Shown: positions 44,752 to 53,343, counted from the stretch's first letter. The stretch is 61,854 nt of DNA from Bacillota bacterium (GCA_021828865.1 JAJZCW010000020.1:1-61854); one strand, 5' to 3'. Notes: a model not told the origin generated them from the letters alone. Program-made: numbers and translations.

Positions 44752-46179
44752 TCATTCCTGAAAAATAGCCCGCAGCGCCCCCAGTTTGTGGTCGCATTCA
44801 TTCCACTCCTGTTCAGGCTCCGAATCTGCCACAATCCCCGCTCCCGCCTGGATATAGGCCACTTCGTCCTTATACACCACCGTGCGGATGAGAATGGCGG
44901 AGTCGAGGTTCCCCATGTGGTCAAACATGCCCACAATCCCACCGTAAGGCCCACGTAAAAACGATTCTGTCTTCGCCAAAATCTGTATAGCTCGAATCTT
45001 AGGGGCACCAGAGAGCGTTCCAGCAGGAAACGTAGCAAAAACAGCCGCAAACGGATTCGATCCTTTCGGCAGCTCCGCCGACACATGCGACACCAGGTGA
45101 AACACATGCGAATACTCCTCCACCTGCAGCAGCTTCTCCACCTTTACGCTACCCGGTATCGCCACACGCCCCAAATCATTGCGGCAAAGATCCACCAACA
45201 TCACATGCTCCGCGCGCTCTTTCGGATCATCAAAAAGTTCACGAATCAAGCGCTCATTTTCTTCCTTTGTCTTCCCTTTGCCCTTCGAAGTCCCCGCAAT
45301 AGGCTTCATCAGCGCTTTTCCGTTGACCAGCCGCAGTTGCATCTCAGGACTGGCACCAAAGAGGACAAATGAGCCGTAATCCACATAAAACATGTACGGT
45401 GACGGATTGATCTTGCGCAGCTTGGCGTATGCCTGAAGGGGTTTTTTCAGGCCGTGCACCCGAATCCGCTTGGACGGGACGCATTGGAAAATATCACCCG
45501 CGCGAATATGCGCTTTAATCTCGACCACACGCGACATAAATGCTTCCTTACTTACCTCTTCCACAAATTCCACCTGCCCCAAAGGTTCAGCAGGCGGCAA
45601 TTCCTTGCCTTTTGCCACCATCACCAAGCGCCAGAAATCTTCAGCAGAAAATGGCGCTATCCCATCGCCGAAGTCGTGCAAAAAAACGCTGGTGTAGTCC
45701 GGGTTGACATGGATCATCACCCGGTGCATCTGCAAATCAATATCAGGGAGCCCCCGATCATCCACCGCATCAAATTCAATCGATTCCATATACTTCATCG
45801 CTTCAAATCCAAAATACCCCATAAACCCAAATGAAAACGGCGGCAACTTATCATCCGCAGAAAATAACGATAACCACTCATGAAGATGCTCATCGAGATG
45901 ATTCTCGATGGTTTGACGCTTTGGACGACTGATTTGCGTAAGCAGTGAGTTATCCCCCGTCACTTCAAGCTGCTCATTTTTTACCTTTAAATGGAGCGCC
46001 GGAAACAATCCGATCATCGCTTGATTAAAAACGGTGTCCTCCTGAACGTGCGCATCAAGCAGCGCCACATTGTGACTTCCATATTCCTGATTCAGCACCG
46101 TAAAAAAACCAAACGCAGAAGCCGTGGTCGGCACTCTGATGACTTTCGTTTTGATGGTGATTTTTTGCGCCGTATCCAT
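44752..46179 (-). CDS. trpE: Anthranilate synthase component I
   Basis: Makes anthranilate from chorismate with ammonia from TrpG. The 475-residue product carries the chorismate-site motif PIAGTSKGKGK (alanine where aminodeoxychorismate synthases have lysine), ERAEHVMLVDLCRNDLGR, TFPAGTLSGAPK and QAGAGIVADS. Start ATG at 46179 shares its A with the stop of trpG. The rest of the tryptophan pathway is not encoded in the window. Confidence 0.93.
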   Translation of the reverse strand: MDTAQKITIKTKVIRVPTTASAFGFFTVLNQEYGSHNVALLDAHVQEDTVFNQAMIGLFPALHLKVKNEQLEVTGDNSLLTQISRPKRQTIENHLDEHLHEWLSLFSADDKLPPFSFGFMGYFGFEAMKYMESIEFDAVDDRGLPDIDLQMHRVMIHVNPDYTSVFLHDFGDGIAPFSAEDFWRLVMVAKGKELPPAEPLGQVEFVEEVSKEAFMSRVVEIKAHIRAGDIFQCVPSKRIRVHGLKKPLQAYAKLRKINPSPYMFYVDYGSFVLFGASPEMQLRLVNGKALMKPIAGTSKGKGKTKEENERLIRELFDDPKERAEHVMLVDLCRNDLGRVAIPGSVKVEKLLQVEEYSHVFHLVSHVSAELPKGSNPFAAVFATFPAGTLSGAPKIRAIQILAKTESFLRGPYGGIVGMFDHMGNLDSAILIRTVVYKDEVAYIQAGAGIVADSEPEQEWNECDHKLGALRAIFQE

Positions 46180-46796
46180 TATGCCACCCCGCCACGAACC
46201 GCGATATCACCCTGGTGATTCGATGTTTTTGTCATCTTAATAAAATTCCGTAAAATGTCCATCCCATATTCACTTAGCACGCTTTCCGGATGAAACTGTA
46301 CACCATACACCCGTAGACGCTCATGCTCGAGTGCCATAATCGTCCCATCTTCAGTAGCGGCGGTGACCTTCAGTTCATTGGGAAGTGTATCTGGGTCGAC
46401 AATAAGGGAATGATAACGAATGGCGTCAAATGTTGGGGGAATGCCTTCAAAAAGCTTAGAGGTTCCACTTTGAATCATGGTGGAAGATTTGCCGTGCATC
46501 ATGGTGGCGGCCAGTACTACTTGGCCTCCGAATACCTGTCCGATCGCCTGATGACCTAGGCAAACGCCAAGTACGGGGATTTTAGTTGCAAAATTACGAA
46601 TTGCTTCCATCGAAATGCCCGCATCGTCAGGTGTCCCGGGTCCTGGGGAAATGATGAGACCACTTGGTTGAATGGCCGCCACTTGATCCATTGTCACTTT
46701 GTCGTTACGAAACACTGTCACTTCTTCGCCGAGCATATACAGATACTGCACCAGGTTATACGTAAACGAGTCGTAATTGTCAATCACGACGATCAT
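46179..46796 (-). CDS. trpG: Anthranilate/aminodeoxychorismate synthase glutamine amidotransferase
   Basis: Supplies ammonia from glutamine to TrpE (and often to PabB). The 205-residue product has IDNYDSFTYNLVQY, SPGPGTPDDAG, nucleophile LGVCLGHQAIG and the HPES of the His-Glu pair. ATG at 46796 lies 12 bases after GGAGG; TTG at 46802 is closer to that site and also possible. An attenuator-like leader precedes it. Confidence 0.93.
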   Translation of the reverse strand: MIVVIDNYDSFTYNLVQYLYMLGEEVTVFRNDKVTMDQVAAIQPSGLIISPGPGTPDDAGISMEAIRNFATKIPVLGVCLGHQAIGQVFGGQVVLAATMMHGKSSTMIQSGTSKLFEGIPPTFDAIRYHSLIVDPDTLPNELKVTAATEDGTIMALEHERLRVYGVQFHPESVLSEYGMDILRNFIKMTKTSNHQGDIAVRGGVA

Positions 46797-46822
46797 ATAC
46801 AACACCATCCTCCGCTGGAAAT

Positions 46823-46910
46823 AAAAAAAACTCAGCGTCAGTGTCGTCTTGCCGAGTCCATGCGAACAATATGGGTGTTGTTCTCATCTCAGCTCAACTC
46901 AACCAACCTA
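46823..46910 (-). promoter_or_regulatory. TRAP-like attenuator leader of trpG-trpE
   Basis: On the minus strand the transcript has triplets UAG, UGG, GAG, GAG, GAG, GAG at exact five-base intervals (plus-strand 46910 down to 46883), the spacing bound by TRAP. A hairpin follows (ACUCGGC with GCUGAGU, plus-strand 46830-46857) and a T-run. The repeat region also contains GCUGAG, so it can pair with the same 5' arm as an antiterminator. Confidence 0.7.
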
Positions 46911-46982
46911 ATCCGGCGTTTCGCTCATTGAACGCCGCGATCAAATACTTACAATTTAGGATACCGACTGACAAGCTTTTCG

Positions 46983-47810
46983 TCAAGCAAAATCACCTGA
47001 CTCCCGTATGCTTTTTTGATTGCCTTTTTTCCAAAAAAGACTCACGATCACGAGAAAACCAACATAGAACATCACCTGCAACGCCGTTGGACTATCTGCG
47101 TACCCGAAAAAAGAGTGCAAAATATCGCCAAACGTGCTGTTTTCACTGAGAAAAGTGGCTGAACTCCACAAAGCATGCTGCCTCGGAAGCCAACCGAGTT
47201 GTTGAAAATCCTCAATCCCATTCGCAAGCAGTCCCGCCGCAAAAAACATCAATAAAATCCCCATCACATGAAAAAAATACCCCAGATTGATTCGCTTCCC
47301 CAGCACATAGATGAAATAACTAAGCAAAAGACCTAACATGGTCCCCACGATCGCGCCGATGGTGAGCCATAGCGGACTCGAATGAAAGGCGATCGCGATC
47401 ATAAAAATCACCGTTTCTAGCCCTTCTCTTCCCACCGTGATAAATGTGATAAATACAATGGCAGCAAGCGAACCCGTACTCACTGCATCCTGAATTTTGG
47501 ATTGAAGTGCACTTTTCAGGTGACGCCCCTGCTTTTTCATCCAAAATGTCATATACGTCAAGACAGCGCACGCGATAAAATACGTCATGCCTTCTATCTG
47601 ACTCTGCAGGATGGAACCGTCATAACGGTGGATCGTGGTAACTATCGCGATACCACTCAGGATATCAAGCCCAAGCGCCATACCGATCCCTATCCACACC
47701 TCCTTAAAGCGATCGCGTCGACCGATCTGCTTCAAATACGATAACATGATGGCGCAGATCATGGCTGCTTCCAGCGATTCGCGAAAAAAGATGAGAACAG
47801 ATGCCAGCAA
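46983..47810 (-). CDS. FTR1-family high-affinity iron permease
   Basis: A 275-residue membrane protein with seven or so helices. Both iron-binding REXXE motifs are present: RESLE (residues 10-14) and REGLE (near 128). EfeU and yeast Ftr1 belong here. The start at 47810 (TTG) follows GGGAG by about eight bases and is supported by a promoter that would begin transcription near 47842; an in-frame TTG at 47849 lies at the -10 box and cannot be right. No EfeO, EfeB or oxidase partner is next to it. Confidence 0.88.
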   Translation of the reverse strand: MLASVLIFFRESLEAAMICAIMLSYLKQIGRRDRFKEVWIGIGMALGLDILSGIAIVTTIHRYDGSILQSQIEGMTYFIACAVLTYMTFWMKKQGRHLKSALQSKIQDAVSTGSLAAIVFITFITVGREGLETVIFMIAIAFHSSPLWLTIGAIVGTMLGLLLSYFIYVLGKRINLGYFFHVMGILLMFFAAGLLANGIEDFQQLGWLPRQHALWSSATFLSENSTFGDILHSFFGYADSPTALQVMFYVGFLVIVSLFWKKGNQKSIRESGDFA

Positions 47811-47834
47811 CAACCCCACTCCCGTCCTAATGTC

Positions 47835-47854
47835 GACTAATTTAGTCAATTATA
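47835..47854 (-). promoter_or_regulatory. -10 box and palindromic operator of the iron permease gene
   Basis: TATAAT on the minus strand (47849-47854) is followed one base later by the perfect palindrome GACTAA-A-TTAGTC (47835-47847), just where RNA polymerase starts. This would suit repression by an iron- or manganese-sensing protein. No Fur consensus is obvious. Confidence 0.55.
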
Positions 47855-47992
47855 CTTTTACGATCTTATCGTTTACTTGCTAACCCGTCAACCATTTAAC
47901 GAATGTGATCATTTGTACAATATCAAAAAATATGATAAACCTATCACTATAAATAAATCATAGAAATCATAATAAAAGGATGGTGTGTTTCT

Positions 47993-48487
47993 TTGGAACC
48001 AATGGATACGCTTACACTTGCGGTGCAAGATTATTATCCTGATGATTTTTCCTATTGCTACGGATGCGGGCGATTAAATGATCATGGCTTGCAATTAAAA
48101 ACCAGATGGGACGGCGAAGAAACCGTCACCGAATATGTTCCCCGCCCGGAACATTTGGCCATTCCTGGGTTTGTCTACGGCGGACTCATCGCTTCGCTGA
48201 TTGATTGCCACAGCACAGGTTCTGCATCACTCGCGCTTCATCGCAGAGATGGTCACGAACTTGGCAATGGTGTAAATGTACCCCGTTGTGTGACGGCATC
48301 GTTAAAGGTTGATTTCCTCAAGCCCACTCCCCACGGAGAACCCATTACTGTCAGAGGCAAAATCGTGGAAGTAGGACGGAAAAAAGCAGTGATCCACAGC
48401 GAGTTAATTGTTGCAGGGGAAGTATGTGTACGCGGTGAGGTGGTGGCAGTCATCGCGCCGGATTCCATGTTAAACGCCGCCAGATAG
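47993..48487 (+). CDS. PaaI-type hotdog thioesterase
   Basis: A 164-residue hotdog protein with cysteine-containing YCYGCGRLNDHGL head, GGLIASLIDCHSTGSAS (helix of the active site) and VDFLKPTP. It should hydrolyse an acyl-CoA. TTG at 47993 has GGATGGTGTG upstream; ATG at 48002 is possible. The stop lies in the loop of a terminator. It is divergent from the iron permease gene. Confidence 0.83.
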   Translation: MEPMDTLTLAVQDYYPDDFSYCYGCGRLNDHGLQLKTRWDGEETVTEYVPRPEHLAIPGFVYGGLIASLIDCHSTGSASLALHRRDGHELGNGVNVPRCVTASLKVDFLKPTPHGEPITVRGKIVEVGRKKAVIHSELIVAGEVCVRGEVVAVIAPDSMLNAAR

Positions 48488-48512
48488 GGCGGCGTTTAAC
48501 ATCCTTTTTTAT
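48469..48512 (+). terminator. Terminator overlapping the thioesterase stop codon
   Basis: Perfect 13-base arms GTTAAACGCCGCC (48469-48481) and complement (48488-48500) around a six-base loop that contains the TAG stop. T-run follows at 48505. Confidence 0.92.
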
Positions 48513-48519
48513 CTCTGAT

Positions 48520-48632
48520 TTAGAGAGAAAAGCCTTCTACCATCAATTGCAATTTTTCTGCCAATTGTTCGAACGAATGAGCGGACGCCGCGATCTCTTC
48601 CATGCTCGCCAGTTGTCCTTCCGCTTCCTTGA
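48520..48632 (-). pseudogene. 3' fragment of a chemoreceptor gene
   Basis: About 36 codons read KEAEGQLASMEEIAASAHS then FEQLAEKLQLMVEGFSL and a stop, matching the end of methyl-accepting chemotaxis proteins. No upstream receptor sequence is present; the acyl-CoA ligase gene starts its 3' end ten bases away. A remnant of a former gene. Confidence 0.7.
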
Positions 48633-48641
48633 AAATATAGA

Positions 48642-50042
48642 TTAATCAAGTTTACTTTTTTGGAGAATTTCATGTAGTAAAGCTGATTTCAGCACCTTTC
48701 CTGTAGCATTACGGGGCAAGGATTCTATCTGCCACCAAAATCTTGGGCGTTTGTACCCGCTCAGATGCGTTTTGATGTACTCATCAATCTCCTTTGCTGA
48801 ACCGTGGCGATCTACCATCACGATAAAAGCCACAGGCACTTCCCCAAGGCGTTCATCCGGCATCGCCAAGACCGCCACTTCTTTGATGTTCGGATGGCGC
48901 TCCATTACAGTTTCCATTTCACGAGGGTATATATTGACGCCGCCCACCACCATTTTGTCATGCTGACGACCCGTCACATACAAATACCCTTCATCATCTA
49001 TATAGCCCCAATCGCTCGTCGCGAGAAATCCATCTTCCCGCAACAATTTTTCGAAATGTAAGGTGGCATCTGGCCCATCGTAGCCAGAAAACCCCATGGT
49101 GCTTCGAACTTGTATTTCATCATCAATGCAACGAACTTCAGCCTTATAAAAAGGTTTACCGACCGATTCCGGTTTCCGAAGTTGGTCGCTTGGGGACAAA
49201 AGTGAGACAAAGCCTACTTCTGAAGTCCCGTAATATTCATAAAGTGCAGCGTTAGGAAAGACTGCCATTAATTTTTCCTTGGTGGTAACCGCCATTTTGT
49301 CCCCCGCAGTGATCATCGTGATTGTATGCTGATTGGGTTTCTCCCCTTGCGCATTCACCACATCCCGATACATGGTAGGCACCATGTATAGCGTATTCAC
49401 GTCAGATTCTGTCAAACGTTGACACACTCGCCTCGGGTCAAATGTCTCGTGAACCTCCACCGTAGCTCCGATAAAAAGCCCGTGAAGTCCCGCAATCAAA
49501 GATCCGGAATAATACAGCGGGCCGGGAAGCAGCAAAACTGATGCATCATCCATACCAAATTCCTTACTCATGGCAAAAAAACTATCCACCCACGACTTGT
49601 GTGTCCGGCGAATTCCCTTAGGGATGCCAGTTGTCCCTGAGGTATATCCGATGTAAAACAAGTCATCTTCACCATCGTAAGCATCCTTATGATCAGGCTT
49701 CTTCTTCCAAGAAAGCACCCCAGCTTTCTCCTCTATGATCAGCACCGGGCGAAGCGCCTTGAGCATCTGACGCCTTTCTGAGTCAATAAGTCTCGGATTG
49801 ATCGGGGAAGCCACCAATCCAGCATGAATGATACCGAGAAACCACACCAAATAATCCAGGCGATTAGGCAAACAAAGCGCCACGCGCTCGCCGGGCATCA
49901 ATCCTCGTTGAAAGATCGAATCCTTTATTTCCCCTATTTGCCTAGCCAGTTCCGCATACGTGATCGCGCTTCCTTCGTTTCGCAGCGCAATCTGTTGGGA
50001 TCGGAGGGACGCTTGATAGAGAACTTCTTCATCGATTCTCAA
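48642..50042 (-). CDS. yhfT: AMP-forming acyl-CoA ligase (YhfT-like)
   Basis: A 466-residue ANL-superfamily ligase. The P-loop YIGYTSGTTGIPKG, YEYYGTSEVG, SDWGYIDDEGYLYVTGR and the catalytic lysine region PRNATGKVLKSAL are complete. It should activate a carboxylic acid as CoA thioester. TTG at 50042 overlaps the thiolase stop as TTGA; an in-frame ATG at 50063 exists inside the thiolase. Third gene of an operon with a BirA operator, like yhfT in B. subtilis. Confidence 0.88.
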   Translation of the reverse strand: MRIDEEVLYQASLRSQQIALRNEGSAITYAELARQIGEIKDSIFQRGLMPGERVALCLPNRLDYLVWFLGIIHAGLVASPINPRLIDSERRQMLKALRPVLIIEEKAGVLSWKKKPDHKDAYDGEDDLFYIGYTSGTTGIPKGIRRTHKSWVDSFFAMSKEFGMDDASVLLLPGPLYYSGSLIAGLHGLFIGATVEVHETFDPRRVCQRLTESDVNTLYMVPTMYRDVVNAQGEKPNQHTITMITAGDKMAVTTKEKLMAVFPNAALYEYYGTSEVGFVSLLSPSDQLRKPESVGKPFYKAEVRCIDDEIQVRSTMGFSGYDGPDATLHFEKLLREDGFLATSDWGYIDDEGYLYVTGRQHDKMVVGGVNIYPREMETVMERHPNIKEVAVLAMPDERLGEVPVAFIVMVDRHGSAKEIDEYIKTHLSGYKRPRFWWQIESLPRNATGKVLKSALLHEILQKSKLD

Positions 50043-51205
50043 TAGCAGACAACCCTTTCCCATACGGAAGCAATTCCAAGCCCTCCGCCAACGCCTAACG
50101 TGGCTAGACCATACTTGCCCTTTCTCCGCTGCAACTCATAAAAAAGACGTGTCAGCAAAATAGCACCGGACGCACCATACGGATGGCCGAGTGCAATCGC
50201 ACCGCCATTTACATTCAATCGATCCATGGGCATCGAAAGTTCCCTCACTGAAGCGATGACTTGGGAAGCAAACGCTTCATTTAATTCAATCAAGTCTATC
50301 TCATCCATCGCAAGCTGAGTCCGAGTCAACAATCGTCGTACAGCAGGTATCGGACCAATCCCCAGATAATTGGGGTCGACACCTACCAATTCCGAATCCA
50401 TGTATCGTAAAACGGGTCGCAATCCCAGCCTTTTGCAGGCATCCCCTGAGGCAATCATCACCACCGCCGCGCCGTCGTTAATCCCGCAGGCATTACCCGC
50501 GGTCACCGTGCCATCAGGGATAAATACAGGCGGAAGCTTGGACAATTTTCCTAGGCTGGTATCCGATCTTGGTCCTTCGTCCTGATCAAACCATGTGCCA
50601 TCCCGTAGACAAAAAGGAGCTATTTCAGGAACCATCTTACTTTCTTTGATCGCATGGACCGCTTTCTGATGGCTGAGTAGCGAAAAGGCATCCTGATCTT
50701 CTCGTGACACCCGGTATTGCTTTGCCACGTTTTCTGCCGCGACTCCCATGTCAGGGTCCCCGATCTCATATGGAGCAAACCTTGCCCGCTGGAAGAACGC
50801 TGGTCCTATAGCCCCGTACAAATTCAGCGGTTTTTGCACCTTCCAGGGCGCACGACTCGAGCTTTCCACACCGCCCGCAATCACCAAATCCCGCTGACCC
50901 ATGATCACTTCATAAGCGGCTATATGAATCGCCTGCAGGCCCGATCCACACTGCAAATCAATCGCAACTCCCGGTGTGGTGTCTGGAAACCCAGCCGATA
51001 ATGCTGATAACCTTCCCATGTTGCCACCTGGGCCTACCACATTGCCAAGGATGATTTCCTCGACTTCTTCTTTTCTAATACCCATCTCATTTACCACCGC
51101 GCGAAGCACCGCACTAGCAAGATCCTGCGGCTCGACCTCTCTTAGCTCACCGCCCAATTTCCCAATCGCGGTACGCTTAGCAGCGACGACAAACGCTTCT
51201 CGCAC
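50039..51205 (-). CDS. yhfS: Thiolase-family protein (YhfS-like) with Gly in place of the second Cys
   Basis: A 388-residue thiolase. The nucleophile Cys86 (DLQCGSGLQA) and His341 (GGAIALGHPYGASG) and NEAFA are intact, but the last motif, normally ATLCIGGGxG, reads ATLGVGGGLG, so Gly371 replaces the acid-base cysteine. Thus normal thiolysis or condensation by acyl exchange may be altered. ATG at 51205 has AGGAGGAAAA upstream. It is the middle gene of the operon and overlaps the ligase. Confidence 0.88.
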   Translation of the reverse strand: MREAFVVAAKRTAIGKLGGELREVEPQDLASAVLRAVVNEMGIRKEEVEEIILGNVVGPGGNMGRLSALSAGFPDTTPGVAIDLQCGSGLQAIHIAAYEVIMGQRDLVIAGGVESSSRAPWKVQKPLNLYGAIGPAFFQRARFAPYEIGDPDMGVAAENVAKQYRVSREDQDAFSLLSHQKAVHAIKESKMVPEIAPFCLRDGTWFDQDEGPRSDTSLGKLSKLPPVFIPDGTVTAGNACGINDGAAVVMIASGDACKRLGLRPVLRYMDSELVGVDPNYLGIGPIPAVRRLLTRTQLAMDEIDLIELNEAFASQVIASVRELSMPMDRLNVNGGAIALGHPYGASGAILLTRLFYELQRRKGKYGLATLGVGGGLGIASVWERVVCY

Positions 51206-51217
51206 TTTTTTTTCCTC

Positions 51218-52174
51218 CTAACGCATCATCCCGTCTATCTGCGCTTGAAACCTTTCTGCGGTGGCCACCATCTCGTCAAACAGTTCTTTCACACTCAGTA
51301 CGGATTGAATCAATCCAACCGATTGGCCTGCCCATGCATACCCATTTTGAAAATCGCCGTCATACACTGCTTTTTTATTCCGTTCACCAGAGATCAGGTG
51401 ATAAAACTCTTCCTTAGTCAAACCTTCCGTTTCCGCCTCTAGAATGTGCACTGCCCATTCGCCGTTAATGACCCGTCCCGGTGCGCCAATGGAGCGCTTG
51501 ATCACCTTTGTATCAAGCTCAGATCCCTTCACCAGTCGTGCTTTATATTCGTCGCTGGCGACACTTTCCTTCGTGGCAACAAACCTCGTCCCCATCTCTA
51601 TTCCTTCCGCGCCAAGCGCAAGAGCTGCAAGCAACCCTCTACCATCAGCAATGCCACCGCTTGCAATAACCGGAATGGCAACTGCATCCACAACACGTGG
51701 AATGAGAACGATCGTGCCTGTATCATCACGTCCAATGTGACCTCCCCCTTCCTGGCCTACGGCAATGACCGCATCCGCACCGAGCGATTCTGCTTTTTGC
51801 GCCTGCCTCACGGTACTCACCAGAATTAGTTTTTTAATCGGGTGGCCTTCCAAACGCTTCATCGTTTTTTCCGGATTTCCGCCAGTTAGAGTGACTGCGG
51901 AGACTTTTTTGTCAATCACCAGATCCACCATATCATCAACGGAATGGTGTTGTCCGATAGCAATATTGACCGCAAAAGGCTTGTCAGTCTGCTCGCGGAC
52001 GCGATCGATTTCCTTCGCCAATTCTTCCGTAGAGGCGAGTGAGGTGGCCGTAATTTGCCCCAGCCCGCCAGCACTCGATACTGCCGCAGCAAGGTTGGCA
52101 AATGCCAGATGAGCTAGTCCCCCTTGGATTATCGGAACACTGATTCCTAGTAGTTCTGTCATTCGCGTTTTCAT
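51218..52174 (-). CDS. Nitronate monooxygenase / FabK-like flavoprotein
   Basis: A 318-residue FMN protein of the 2-nitropropane dioxygenase family: IIQGGLAHLAFANLAAAVSSAG at the N-terminus, VGQEGGGHIG (catalytic-histidine loop), PVIASGGIADGRG and LGAEGIEMGTRFV for phosphate binding. FabK-type enoyl-ACP reductases share this fold, so it may reduce an enoyl thioester. ATG at 52174 has AGGAGG upstream. First gene of the BirA-operator operon. Confidence 0.88.
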   Translation of the reverse strand: MKTRMTELLGISVPIIQGGLAHLAFANLAAAVSSAGGLGQITATSLASTEELAKEIDRVREQTDKPFAVNIAIGQHHSVDDMVDLVIDKKVSAVTLTGGNPEKTMKRLEGHPIKKLILVSTVRQAQKAESLGADAVIAVGQEGGGHIGRDDTGTIVLIPRVVDAVAIPVIASGGIADGRGLLAALALGAEGIEMGTRFVATKESVASDEYKARLVKGSELDTKVIKRSIGAPGRVINGEWAVHILEAETEGLTKEEFYHLISGERNKKAVYDGDFQNGYAWAGQSVGLIQSVLSVKELFDEMVATAERFQAQIDGMMR

Positions 52175-52189
52175 CTATAAGCCTCCTAT

Positions 52190-52221
52190 TTGTTAACCTA
52201 TTATTATAATCCGGTTAACAA
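52190..52221 (-). promoter_or_regulatory. BirA operator of the FabK-like / thiolase / ligase operon
   Basis: TTGTTAAC (52190-52197) and GTTAACAA (52214-52221) with a 16-base spacer, the same arms and spacing as at 13801. On the minus strand TATAAT lies in the spacer and the ribosome site of the nitronate monooxygenase gene follows directly. Confidence 0.88.
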
Positions 52222-52259
52222 TCACTTTATCATAGATCGATGGCATGATACGAATCTCT

Positions 52260-52637
52260 TTATTTTCGCACAAAAAAAGTGCCCGTTGCTCTGGCGACAA
52301 GCAGATTTTCCTCGTTTACCACCTGGCAATCCGCATACATGAGCGTACGCCCTGTTTTGACTATTGTCGCCACCGCCGTAAGACTTTTCCCCTTTGCCCC
52401 CTGCAAAAAAGTCGTATGTAAATCAATGGTCACTGCATTTTGAACACCTGCCTCATCTGCATCCATTAAATTAGACATGGCCACATCGACCAGCGCCGAA
52501 ATGATGCCACCGTGTACTATCCCTACACTGTTGATGTGAAGCGGCTGCAAAGGCAGCGTTACATGGACTTCATTGGGACTCACACGCTCATAAACAAATC
52601 CCAAAAATTCATCAAACGGTTGTTTAATAAAACTCAT
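52260..52637 (-). CDS. PaaI-type hotdog thioesterase
   Basis: A 125-residue hotdog protein with HINSVGIVHGGIISALVDVAM (active-site helix) and VTIDLHTTFLQGA. It is a candidate acyl-CoA thioesterase. ATG at 52637 has AGAGGAT upstream. It lies just upstream of the BirA-operator operon on the same strand but has its own start region. Confidence 0.85.
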   Translation of the reverse strand: MSFIKQPFDEFLGFVYERVSPNEVHVTLPLQPLHINSVGIVHGGIISALVDVAMSNLMDADEAGVQNAVTIDLHTTFLQGAKGKSLTAVATIVKTGRTLMYADCQVVNEENLLVARATGTFFVRK

Positions 52638-52706
52638 CAAAATCCTCTCCCGATCATCATGTAGGTATGATCTATTCTACCGATTAACAGGGCAACAAAG
52701 TCAAGC

Positions 52707-52738
52707 AAAAAACCGGGAATCTCATTGAGATTTCCGGT
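52707..52738 (-). terminator. Terminator of the CotF-like gene
   Basis: 13-base arms (ACCGGGAATCTCA at 52712-52724 with TGAGATTTCCGGT at 52726-52738), one G-U pair; a T-run follows on the minus strand. Confidence 0.8.
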
Positions 52739-52791
52739 CGTTTTGTAAAACTTTCCCATCATTTTTCAATCTTCAGTGATTTTTCAAATCG

Positions 52792-53343
52792 TTAGTGAAC
52801 CCCTACAGGATGCGTGGCGGTGTCGTAGGTATTAGCAAGCATTTGCAAGTACGTGTTTGTCGCCTGTTCACCAGGATAATAGCCGTTTTTCGACATCCAA
52901 CCCGCCACTTCAAACGCATGGTGGGAACTCATGGTAAACGCGTCTTCCAAAAACTGGCGAAGTTGCGGGTCATCCGCTTCAAATGCGGCGGAAGCATAGT
53001 TTTTCCCTGCTGCCTTAACTGCTAGCAAGTAGGAGGTAGCAATAGCCCTGTCATCAAAAGTGGTTCCGCTTGGACTCGGTTTGGCGGCCTGTGGTGGCTT
53101 TGGTGTTCCAGACATTTTGGCTGGCATCGCAGGCACTTTCAATTTTTCACTGGAGGTCCCTGTCTTCGCCCACTCCACTTTGATGTTATAGTCCTGAATG
53201 TGTGCGGCTAGTTGATTTTGCAGAATTCCCTTTAACTCAGGATCTTTTGCCTGTTGGATGAACACACCCATACTGTTGATCGTATTGACGCAACCCATCA
53301 GCAATTCATTTAATTCGTAGGCCTCATGACCACGAAGTGCCAT
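52792..53343 (-). CDS. CotF-like spore coat protein
   Basis: A 183-residue protein with two helical parts joined by a proline-rich linker (KMSGTPKPPQAAKPSPSG). The second, DRAIATSYLLAVKAAGKNYASAAFEADDPQLRQFLEDA then GWMSKNGYYP, is the coat F domain of ferritin-like fold. Such proteins are made in the mother cell and join the spore coat. Start ATG, GGGGGAC upstream. A spore gene in line with the others of the window. Confidence 0.85.
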   Translation of the reverse strand: MALRGHEAYELNELLMGCVNTINSMGVFIQQAKDPELKGILQNQLAAHIQDYNIKVEWAKTGTSSEKLKVPAMPAKMSGTPKPPQAAKPSPSGTTFDDRAIATSYLLAVKAAGKNYASAAFEADDPQLRQFLEDAFTMSSHHAFEVAGWMSKNGYYPGEQATNTYLQMLANTYDTATHPVGVH

